DNA of 32,350 nt, from the NCBI GenBank assembly GCA_003648575.1, contig QMPN01000003.1, positions 1 to 32,350 on the forward strand. The letters run 5' to 3'. This document shows, in pieces, positions 6,168 to 13,196 of the stretch. The number at the start of each line of letters is the position of its first letter. Position 1 is the first letter of the stretch. The position numbers were made by a program, and so were the translations under genes. The DNA is from Bacteroidota bacterium (GTDB lineage Bacteria; Bacteroidota; Bacteroidia; Bacteroidales; B18-G4). Under the pieces are notes generated by a model that saw nothing but the letters and a program-made list of their open reading frames with translations, did no database searches and had not been told where the DNA came from.

Positions 6168-7943
6168 CTCCAACGGATTTATCCTCGCGATCAAATCAAA
6201 CTGCGCAACTGACAGTTCATCCTTCATCATGGCAAGCATATGTTTGTCGGAATTATGGTGCCTTACAACATAAAAGTCGCTGCCAAACAATACCCGTTTC
6301 GACAACTTATCATTGGACAGCACCTGGTTGAGCAAGGCCTGTATCTCGACACTTTTTAGGATAAAGCTTACATCGGCATACACATTGTCGTACTGAAGCA
6401 TAAGGCTGCAGATAATGGTAAACCAATCAGTATGTTTCCATATCTGCTCGATCTTACCCTGTTTGCTGGCTCCTTTAATATCGGTCAGGAAGTCAACCCC
6501 TTCATTGGGTTGTTTCACCAGCTGCCTGGAGTACTGGTCACGGTCGGAGTCGAAATACCTTGCCCATTCATCATCCCCGCCAAAGTGCCCGAAACATACT
6601 TTCAGGTGGCAGAGATCTGAGGCCATCTTCGTCTTTTCATCTTTATATCCGAATAGTACTTTTAGTTCTTCCGAAGCTTTTCCCACCACTTTGCGAAGTA
6701 AGACTTCATCCAGCAGGCAAAGGTAATTGAGGGGATGGGTGAAATTATCCGTGAACTTGTTGTTGCGGGTTTCCATCAGTCTCAGCGGGCCATACCTGCC
6801 TTTTCGGCGCGATTCCAGAAATACGGGGTGGGAATCCCATTCCTTTTTCTTCTTTCCTCTGTAATAGATCACCCCCCGGCAGGCATGCGTCATGATGGGG
6901 ATCTGATTATCAGCGGCATATTTCCAGAGAGGAAGCAGCGCCTCATCAAAAGGATAATATCCCAGGGGAGGATATATCTTGAACCCACTGAATTTCTTTT
7001 CTTCAATATAGTCCTTAATAAAGCAATCGTCCAGTACCACTTTCCCATCCTCCAGCTGGTAAGCGAAAAACACCTTCTCATCCACCCTTGTGCGCCTTGG
7101 GTCAACACATATAAATGGGTATAAAATGTCCTTGTACCTGGAATAGGATTTCATGCGCGCCAGTTCGTTCATCTGGTATCCATAGGCATCTGGTCGCTTT
7201 CCGTCCTTGCCTTTCCATTCTTTTTTTGCTTTAACTTTCCCGGCACCCATGAACTCCATATCCATGGGAAGAATAACAAAAGCGGTCCCATTTGGATACT
7301 GATCCCTGAGTTGTCCGAAGATCCTGGCCTGGTATTTATAAAAGGCAAAACGTCCCAGGTTCAGGTATCTCCCGGCCAGGGCTTTGGTTTTACTTCCCGG
7401 CAGGATATCGAGGAATGACCACAGTTTCCGCAGGATAAACAGCACCAGGTTCCGCCCGTTCTTAAAAAAGGCAAACAAGACCACTACCAGAACTATTTTC
7501 CAGGCAGTTGCTTTGGGGATATATACCAACCAATAGGCCTGAAGAAATTCATTCAACTCTTTTATCATTTTGGCATTCCCTTCGCTCAGGGGTTGAATAA
7601 GTTCAAGCCAGTCGATCAATATAAATATTACCTGCAGGCTGATGTAAAGGCCAATGAGAAAGCCAAGCACCGTTACAATCGCATAGCGCACATTAAGCAT
7701 CTTTATCTTATAAAAGAATGCATTAAGATTCTTGTACCATGCCTTATATTTCCATCTGTCGGGGCCATTGAACCATTTTCGGAAGAGGTATATCAGTGCC
7801 GGAACATGGGTAAGGTAGTACAAAGGCCAGGGCAGAAAAGTGCGGGCCAGGTAAGGTGGCACATGGTCACCGGTAAAGATATGCGCATGGCAGTTGTACA
7901 TACGGGGCTTAACTGCTGAAGCTGTATTTTTCTTTTCCATCAT
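6150..7943 (-). CDS. Membrane-anchored amidohydrolase-family protein
   Basis: This protein of about 597 residues has the metal-binding plan of the amidohydrolase superfamily (amidohydrolase_2-like). An HxH motif sits in YNCHAHIF (His19, His21). THACRG (His353), FGHFGG (His453) and FGSDFY (Asp556) supply further ligands and the catalytic Asp. Two strong hydrophobic segments (about 88-112 and 147-170) separate the HxH motif from the rest of the barrel, so the protein is likely tethered in the inner membrane. This is unusual for the superfamily. The C-terminus NPLEYLGIK is typical of this group. The start at 7943 gives an N-terminus ahead of the HxH motif; a longer frame to 8033 would overlap the promoter region of the divergent peptidase gene. 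The substrate is unknown. The last codons lie within repeat copy C. Confidence 0.8.
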   Translation of the reverse strand: MMEKKNTASAVKPRMYNCHAHIFTGDHVPPYLARTFLPWPLYYLTHVPALIYLFRKWFNGPDRWKYKAWYKNLNAFFYKIKMLNVRYAIVTVLGFLIGLYISLQVIFILIDWLELIQPLSEGNAKMIKELNEFLQAYWLVYIPKATAWKIVLVVVLFAFFKNGRNLVLFILRKLWSFLDILPGSKTKALAGRYLNLGRFAFYKYQARIFGQLRDQYPNGTAFVILPMDMEFMGAGKVKAKKEWKGKDGKRPDAYGYQMNELARMKSYSRYKDILYPFICVDPRRTRVDEKVFFAYQLEDGKVVLDDCFIKDYIEEKKFSGFKIYPPLGYYPFDEALLPLWKYAADNQIPIMTHACRGVIYYRGKKKKEWDSHPVFLESRRKGRYGPLRLMETRNNKFTDNFTHPLNYLCLLDEVLLRKVVGKASEELKVLFGYKDEKTKMASDLCHLKVCFGHFGGDDEWARYFDSDRDQYSRQLVKQPNEGVDFLTDIKGASKQGKIEQIWKHTDWFTIICSLMLQYDNVYADVSFILKSVEIQALLNQVLSNDKLSKRVLFGSDFYVVRHHNSDKHMLAMMKDELSVAQFDLIARINPLEYLGIK

Positions 7944-8048
7944 CTGAATGTATTCGTGATCTGGATTTATTAATTGAATAAAGTTAGTGTTTTTGAAACC
8001 TGATGTCAAACGAAAAGGCCAATGACAGCACACGTATCATATTTATTT

Positions 8049-8056
8049 TAAATTTG
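8049..8056 (+). promoter_or_regulatory. -7 element TAAATTTG upstream of the M28 peptidase gene
   Basis: A full match to TAnnTTTG lies about 97 bases before the peptidase ATG, implying a leader of roughly 90 bases that contains a hairpin (8102-8120). No clear -33 TTTG is seen. Confidence 0.4.
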
Positions 8057-8101
8057 TATGTTCACAATCGAAAATTTTTAAATAACTCAACACCCAACAT
8101 T

Positions 8102-8120
8102 CACTGCGTCCGCCGTAGTG
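8102..8120 (+). repeat. Hairpin in the leader of the M28 peptidase gene
   Basis: CACTGCG pairs with CGTAGTG (one G-U pair) around loop TCCGC. It is followed by GTGGAAC twice, 11 bases apart (8118-8124 and 8129-8135). It lies between the likely promoter and the start codon. Function unknown. Confidence 0.35.
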
Positions 8121-8152
8121 GAACGAAGGTGGAACACCAAACACTTCAGAAG

Positions 8153-9730
8153 ATGAAAAAAGCACTCCTCCTCTCCTTTGCACTAAGTTTATTTATTGGA
8201 ACAGGCGTATTCTCACAAACCGACCCTGTAGTTGAAAAGATCATTGAGATCGGCACCACGGACAACCGGACGATGGACCATCTCGACATCCTCTGCAATC
8301 GATTTGGTGGCAGGCTGATCGGTTCCGATGCCTACGAAAACGCAGCAAATTGGGCAGCCGGAAAGTTTGAAGAATGGGGCATGGAAGTCATCATGGATGA
8401 AGTGGGTGAAATGCCTGTAGGATTTAATCGTGGGCCCTGGTTTGGAAGGATGCTTTCTGATGAAGGTATGCACCTGCACTTTGCCACACCTTCATATACC
8501 TCTGGCACCAAAGGCGTACAGCGTGGGCATGTACTCATTGAGCCCAAAACCCAATCGGAATTCAACCGTATGATAGGGGCCCTCAAAGGGGCATGGGTGC
8601 TGGTATCGGGCACGAATGAAGGCTGGCCCATCGATATTTCGGAAGATGCTGATGTAAAAAGGGATTCAATAAAAGAAGAGAACAAAAAGATTGCCGCTGA
8701 GAACAGTAAGATCAGGCGGGAAAACCGGAATAACAGGGGAACAGATATTCCCCCGAAAGAAGAGTTGCCACTAATTGAAGAACCTGCCCTCTTCTATAAA
8801 GAAATGGCAGAAGCAGGCATACTGGGGATCATACAGAAGAGTAAGACACCGATCAGGGTGATGTACGACCGCAAGAACCTATTGGATATGACCTTCGAAA
8901 CCCTGCCAGGTGTACCCGACATAAAACTCGATGAGCATCAGTATGAGATCATAAAACAGATGACAGAGGAGCGCAGGTATTTCCTGCTGGAGTTCGATAT
9001 CCGCAACCACTTCAAGCCGGGCCCAATCAAATACCATAATGTTATCGGAGTGATCCCGGGAACTGAATTCCCCGATGAATATGTGATCATGGGTGGCCAC
9101 CTCGATGCCTATGATGTTGCTACCGGCGGCGTGGATGACGGCTCCGGTGCTACACCGGCAATGGAGGCGGCACGCCTTATCATGGAAGCCGGTGGAAAGC
9201 CGAAACGCAGCATATTGGTCATCCTTTGGGCAGGAGAAGAGTTCGGGCTCTATGGGTCGAGAAGCTGGGTTGAGCGCCATAAAGATGAACTCGATATGGT
9301 CTCCAACATGTTTAACCGCGACGGTGGCCCCACAGTACCCACCGGCATCAGCGTACCTGAGGCTATGCGTGAAGATTTTGAAATGATCTGTGCTCCCATC
9401 AACGATATCAACCCTGATTTTCCATTTGTCATCAACGAGCGGAAGCCCAGGGAGAAGCCAAAGAAAGCATGGGGAACCGACAGCGGCCCCTTCGCTGTTG
9501 AGGGCGTACCAACCATCACCTTCAGCACCGGCGACCCCAAAGGATATAACTTCAGCTATTACGAGATCTGGCACACCGAGCGTGACCTGTACAATAAGAG
9601 TATTCCCGAGTACCAGGAACAAACCGCTACCGTCACCGCCATCGTGGTATATGGTGTAGCAAACCTGGACCATCTGCTCGACAGGGAAGGGTACTATAAA
9701 GAGGCGGAAGAAGAAAAGGGAAAGAAATAG
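8153..9730 (+). CDS. Secreted M28-family metallopeptidase (aminopeptidase-like)
   Basis: The 525-residue protein is a zinc peptidase of family M28. A signal peptide ends near FSQTD (residues 1-22). A protease-associated-like insert follows (about 110-270), with a very charged stretch at 170-205 (EENKKIAAENSKIRRENR). The catalytic domain holds the two-zinc ligands in order: His316 in GGHLDAYD, Asp328/329 in GVDDGSG, Glu362-Glu363 in AGEEFG, Asp390 in NRDGG and His474 in EIWHTERD. All key positions are present. It probably removes N-terminal residues from peptides in the periplasm or outside the cell. No T9SS sorting domain is seen; the C-terminus is a plain charged tail. The start at 8153 was chosen because it begins the signal peptide; the frame extends upstream to 8003 without homology. 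Confidence 0.92.
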   Translation: MKKALLLSFALSLFIGTGVFSQTDPVVEKIIEIGTTDNRTMDHLDILCNRFGGRLIGSDAYENAANWAAGKFEEWGMEVIMDEVGEMPVGFNRGPWFGRMLSDEGMHLHFATPSYTSGTKGVQRGHVLIEPKTQSEFNRMIGALKGAWVLVSGTNEGWPIDISEDADVKRDSIKEENKKIAAENSKIRRENRNNRGTDIPPKEELPLIEEPALFYKEMAEAGILGIIQKSKTPIRVMYDRKNLLDMTFETLPGVPDIKLDEHQYEIIKQMTEERRYFLLEFDIRNHFKPGPIKYHNVIGVIPGTEFPDEYVIMGGHLDAYDVATGGVDDGSGATPAMEAARLIMEAGGKPKRSILVILWAGEEFGLYGSRSWVERHKDELDMVSNMFNRDGGPTVPTGISVPEAMREDFEMICAPINDINPDFPFVINERKPREKPKKAWGTDSGPFAVEGVPTITFSTGDPKGYNFSYYEIWHTERDLYNKSIPEYQEQTATVTAIVVYGVANLDHLLDREGYYKEAEEEKGKK

Positions 9731-9780
9731 AAGTAGTTTGAGCATGTTTTCGCAATCAAACCCTTCCACAAAAACGAAAG

Positions 9781-11286
9781 ATGTCTTCTAAAAAAGTAAT
9801 CATAATTGGTGCCGGCCTGTCAGGCCTGTCTGCTGCATCGTATCTGCAGATGAATGGTTTCGATACGGAAGTATTTGAAATGCACTCAAGAGCAGGAGGC
9901 CTGTGTACATCATGGAAGCGTAATGATTTCATGATTGATGGTTGCATTCACTTTATGGTTGGAAGTTCGGAAAAAGAAAGCACCTACCCCTTCTGGAATG
10001 GGCTGATCGATATGAAGAATATGGATTTTGTATATTCTGATGAGCATTGCTCGATTATTGATGGAGAAAATATCATCACCCTGTACAGCAACATTGATCG
10101 GCTCGAGAAGGAATTAATGCAAAAGGCACCGGAAGACAAAAAACAGATCCGGTTTCTGGTAAAAAGCATTCGAAAGCTTTTAAACATTAAACTTCCGACA
10201 GGAATGCCTGTTGAAGTGATGAATATGCGAGATAAAATGAAAGCCGGCATAATGATTCTTCCTTCCGCTATCCCCATGATAAAGGCTTTCAGGATCAGCA
10301 ATGCGCAGTTTACAGCGAAACTCAGAAATCCATACTTTAAAAAAGCATTCCAGCTTGCATTTGTTGATGAACTGCCACTCTTTTCGACCATGCTGACACT
10401 CGTCTGGAGGCACAATAAACAAATGGGATACCCGATTGGTGGTGCTAATATGCTATCCTCATTGATATTGAAGAATTACTTAGACCTGGGAGGGAAGATT
10501 ACATTCAATGCCAAGGTATCTGAAATAATAATCGAAAATGACAGGGCTAAAGGTGTTGTAACGGAAGATGGGAAGACCCATCAAGCTGATATAATCATCT
10601 CAGCAGCCGATGGCAGATCCACCATTTACAAGATGTTAAAGGGGCAATACAAAGACCCGCGAATTATAGAAAAATACGAAGGTCCTCTTTATGAAACGAT
10701 CGACAAAACCCTCTATGTATCACTGGGAGTGAACAAAGACTTTTCAAAGGAAAGCCACAAGATCTATTTCACTCTTAAGAATCCAATAATGATCGATCCA
10801 AAAACAACATTGGATCATCTTGACCTAACACATTACTGTTACGACCCTACGGCAGCACCGGAGGGGAAAAGTCTGCTTACACTTATGCCTGATGCCCTGG
10901 ATTGGGAATACTGGAAAGACCTGCGCGAGGATGATATAGAGGAATATAATAAGCAGAAAGGACGCATCGCAGCGAAGATCATTGATGCACTTGATGAACA
11001 GTTTGGTGACATAAAGGAAAACATTGAAATGATAGATGTCGCAACTCCTGCAACCTACATCCGGTACACGGGTAACTGGACCGGCGGGCAGATCAGCTGG
11101 AAAGCAAAGAAGGAAATTACCGGCAAGCCCACAAACTGGAAGATCAAAGGTTTGGAAGGCTTTTATATGACCGGACAATGGGCCGGAGTATCCGGTGGAT
11201 TGAATCATGTCGTTATGATGGGGAATCACCTTGCCCAGATCATTTGTAAGGAAGAAAAGCGCCCATTCTCCTTTGATCAAAAATAA
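9781..11286 (+). CDS. FAD-dependent oxidoreductase, phytoene desaturase-like
   Basis: The 501-residue protein belongs to the amine oxidase/phytoene desaturase (CrtI-like) flavoprotein group. The N-terminal dinucleotide-binding motif is IIIGAGLSGLSAA (residues 7-19), followed by the acidic end of the second strand (EVFEMHSRAGG, about 31-41). The glycine-rich motif GYPIGGANML near residue 220 is typical of carotene desaturases and isomerases. The C-terminal FAD motif is YMTGQWAGVSGGLNHVVMMG. It could act on a carotenoid, retinol or another lipid, but no other carotenoid gene lies nearby, so the substrate is open. It follows the peptidase gene by 50 bases and may share its transcript. No signal peptide is present, so it is cytoplasmic or membrane-associated. 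Confidence 0.85.
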   Translation: MSSKKVIIIGAGLSGLSAASYLQMNGFDTEVFEMHSRAGGLCTSWKRNDFMIDGCIHFMVGSSEKESTYPFWNGLIDMKNMDFVYSDEHCSIIDGENIITLYSNIDRLEKELMQKAPEDKKQIRFLVKSIRKLLNIKLPTGMPVEVMNMRDKMKAGIMILPSAIPMIKAFRISNAQFTAKLRNPYFKKAFQLAFVDELPLFSTMLTLVWRHNKQMGYPIGGANMLSSLILKNYLDLGGKITFNAKVSEIIIENDRAKGVVTEDGKTHQADIIISAADGRSTIYKMLKGQYKDPRIIEKYEGPLYETIDKTLYVSLGVNKDFSKESHKIYFTLKNPIMIDPKTTLDHLDLTHYCYDPTAAPEGKSLLTLMPDALDWEYWKDLREDDIEEYNKQKGRIAAKIIDALDEQFGDIKENIEMIDVATPATYIRYTGNWTGGQISWKAKKEITGKPTNWKIKGLEGFYMTGQWAGVSGGLNHVVMMGNHLAQIICKEEKRPFSFDQK

Positions 11287-11292
11287 CGGAGA

Positions 11293-11334
11293 GAACTTTG
11301 AACTTTGAACTTTGAAGTCTGAAGTTTGAAGTTT
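11293..11334 (+). repeat. Tandem heptamer array, GAACTTT x3 then GAAGTYT x3
   Basis: Six 7-bp units in register: GAACTTT three times, GAAGTCT once and GAAGTTT twice. The array fills the gap between the FAD enzyme gene and the methyltransferase gene, ending 14 bases before the latter's ATG. Confidence 0.85.
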
Positions 11335-11348
11335 TGTAACTTTACCCT

Positions 11349-12101
11349 ATGAATTACGGAGATATTCTCAGTATAATAGAAGTGCTTCTGCTGGCAGTTG
11401 TATTTATTTTTCTCTTTCGGTTTATCTTTCTTAATTATTCATCGAAAGTGAGAAAACCTTTTGCATGGGTGAAAGCTGTGAAGGATGGCAGGATAGGGAC
11501 GGAACTCCTGAAAGCAGAAAAAAAATACTCCGACCGCATACGATTTTATAATATCTGGATGCAGATCAACAGGCTACTGGAGGATAACATTCCCGGAGAT
11601 TTTGCTGAACTGGGCGTATATAAAGGTGATACAGCCCGTGTGATCCACCACTGCGCCCCGGACAGGAAGCTCCACCTTTTCGATACCTTCGAGGGTTTCC
11701 CTCAGAAAGACCTGAAGGAAGAAACAGGGAAAGCCTCCGGATATACCAGCAGACATTTTTCTGACACTTCTGCCGAAAAAGTTAAAACCCTGCTTGGGGA
11801 TAGCCCAAACATCTTCATACGTAAAGGCTATTTCCCTGACTCTGCAGATAAACTAAAGGAAACAAAATTTGCATTTGTAAGTATGGATGCCGACCTCCAC
11901 AATCCTACCCTGGCCGGATTGGAATTTTTCTACCCACGACTGTCAGAAGGAGGAATCATCCTTATCCATGATTATAATACTGACTGGCCTGAGTTAATGA
12001 AGGCCGTTGATACCTTCGTTTCAGGCATTACAGAGTCATTGATACCCGTAGCTGATGCCGACAGTACGGTAATGATCATTAAGACAAAACAAATAAGCTG
12101 A
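11349..12101 (+). CDS. TylF/MycF-family methyltransferase with N-terminal membrane anchor
   Basis: The 250-residue protein is a class I SAM-dependent methyltransferase of the TylF/MycF group, whose best-known members O-methylate sugars of macrolide antibiotics. The SAM-binding motif is DFAELGVYKGDTA (residues 84-96), followed by LFDTFEGFP (110-118). The metal-binding Asp pair is in SMDADLHNPT (Asp180, Asp182), and IHDY (207-209) follows. One hydrophobic segment at residues 8-28 should anchor it to the inner membrane, which soluble TylF proteins lack. A role in methylating a surface glycan or lipid-linked sugar is a reasonable guess, not shown. A heptamer array lies directly upstream. The gene ends 15 bases from the convergent crcB. 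Confidence 0.85.
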   Translation: MNYGDILSIIEVLLLAVVFIFLFRFIFLNYSSKVRKPFAWVKAVKDGRIGTELLKAEKKYSDRIRFYNIWMQINRLLEDNIPGDFAELGVYKGDTARVIHHCAPDRKLHLFDTFEGFPQKDLKEETGKASGYTSRHFSDTSAEKVKTLLGDSPNIFIRKGYFPDSADKLKETKFAFVSMDADLHNPTLAGLEFFYPRLSEGGIILIHDYNTDWPELMKAVDTFVSGITESLIPVADADSTVMIIKTKQIS

Positions 12102-12116
12102 CATGAATCTGATAAG

Positions 12117-12497
12117 CTAAAGCTTCTGAAGGCTTGACGATAACATGATCCCCAGGATCACCATCCCGATTGAAAGCACATTGTTTGCCATGATGTTCAC
12201 CATAGCCAGTTTAACATCTCCATCCCTGAACATATTGAATGACTCAATGGCATAAGAAGAAAAGGTAGTAAATCCTCCCAGTATTCCGATAAAAAGGAAG
12301 GCCCGTATCCCATGGGAAAGGTTTTGCATATCGAACAGGCCCCATAAGATCCCAATGACCAACGAACCGATCATATTAACGGCGAGTGTACCCAGCGGGA
12401 AACTACCCAGGTAATACTTATGGGTATAATCAGATACCACATAACGGGCTACGGTCCCGATGCCCCCTCCTGCCAGTAATAAAAGTATCTTATACAT
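12117..12497 (-). CDS. crcB: Fluoride-specific ion channel CrcB/Fluc
   Basis: The 126-residue protein has four membrane segments and the family motifs GGGIGTVARY near the N-terminus, FPLGTLAVNMIGS (the conserved Asn-lined segment), and GILGGFTTFSSYAIE (the Phe-box and Thr track). CrcB exports fluoride down its gradient as an antiparallel dimer. Length is standard. The start at 12497 begins with MYKILLLLAGGGIG; the frame reaches upstream to 12599 but that part has no family similarity. No fluoride riboswitch is visible in the upstream 100 bases. It is the only copy in the window. Some genomes use two different CrcB proteins, but this one looks self-sufficient. Confidence 0.93.
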   Translation of the reverse strand: MYKILLLLAGGGIGTVARYVVSDYTHKYYLGSFPLGTLAVNMIGSLVIGILWGLFDMQNLSHGIRAFLFIGILGGFTTFSSYAIESFNMFRDGDVKLAMVNIMANNVLSIGMVILGIMLSSSLQKL

Positions 12498-12578
12498 GAT
12501 ATGCGGCTGATTATTAGCCAGCAAAACTACAATAATTTCATTATTCACATGAATATGCATAAAACTAAATCTTATCTT

Positions 12579-12586
12579 TATATTTG
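12579..12586 (+). promoter_or_regulatory. -7 element TATATTTG that decides the start of the next gene
   Basis: A full match to TAnnTTTG. Transcription should begin near 12591-12594, which excludes the TTG at 12584 and makes the ATG at 12590 unlikely. The ATG at 12611 is then the first usable start and opens a signal peptide. No clear -33 TTTG. Confidence 0.5.
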
Positions 12587-12610
12587 TATATGAATCCAAA
12601 ACAATATGCC

Positions 12611-13147
12611 ATGAAAAACATCATCCTCATTGTACTGATATTCTCTTTTACAGGGGCTTTTAGCCAGGTCACCAAAATGGTTCTGGTCAGAAACCAGAAT
12701 TTCCAGATGCATGGTGTTCAGTTTGATGAACCTGTTGAAAAAAAGACAAAGGTCTTTGGTTTAAGCATCAATTATGAAACGGGGGAGATCAATGGAGTGG
12801 TAAACCTTGTTGAGCTGGACTTGCTGAACAAGGGCCGTGAGTCGTCAGCAGATCCGGAGCAGGACGCTCTTAAGATCAGGGGGTTTTTGCCACTTAACGA
12901 TATACTGTACAATCAAAATGAGCAGCAACAATATAAGGTTGAACTGGATCTCATCATCAAAGAGTTCACTGTCCCTGTCCTGTTCAATTTTAATATTGCA
13001 TATGTAAAAAATACGCAGATGAAGTTCCATGATGTAAGGGCCATCGGACCGGTCAACCTGAGTGATTTTCGAATTGAAGACATGAACGGGTTCGAGCCGC
13101 AGGTAAATATCCTTTTGATGTTTCAGATGATGAACCTTCAACGATAA
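12611..13147 (+). CDS. Secreted protein of unknown function upstream of tamL
   Basis: The 178-residue protein starts with a signal peptide (MKNIILIVLIFSFTGAFSQ). The mature part is mostly predicted beta-strand, with VFGLSINYETGEINGVVNL, IRGFLPLNDILYN and VELDLIIKEFTVPVLFNF as the clearest strands. It has no cysteine after the signal and no sorting domain, so it is likely periplasmic. I do not recognise the family; the strand pattern resembles YceI-like lipocalins only in a general way. It lies 49 bases upstream of tamL and may function with it. The start follows from the -7 element at 12579-12586. Confidence 0.7.
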   Translation: MKNIILIVLIFSFTGAFSQVTKMVLVRNQNFQMHGVQFDEPVEKKTKVFGLSINYETGEINGVVNLVELDLLNKGRESSADPEQDALKIRGFLPLNDILYNQNEQQQYKVELDLIIKEFTVPVLFNFNIAYVKNTQMKFHDVRAIGPVNLSDFRIEDMNGFEPQVNILLMFQMMNLQR

Positions 13148-13165
13148 TTGGCATAAAAAATGCAT

Positions 13166-13173
13166 TAAATTTG
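13166..13173 (+). promoter_or_regulatory. -7 element TAAATTTG before tamL
   Basis: A full match to TAnnTTTG ends 23 bases before the TTG start of tamL. A TTG at 13148-13150 could serve as the -33 element, though the 15-base spacing is short. It supports a start at 13197 rather than further upstream. Confidence 0.45.
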
Positions 13174-13196
13174 TCTTTTAATATTTACACCGGATC

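Noticed and set aside
8879..9769. Minus-strand frame of 296 codons
   Set aside because: It is antisense to the M28 peptidase gene and shows no family motif; long antisense frames are expected in a coding region of this base composition.
12498..12600. Fluoride riboswitch before crcB
   Set aside because: The conserved GGCGATGG-type start and the pseudoknot partners of that riboswitch are absent in the upstream 100 bases.
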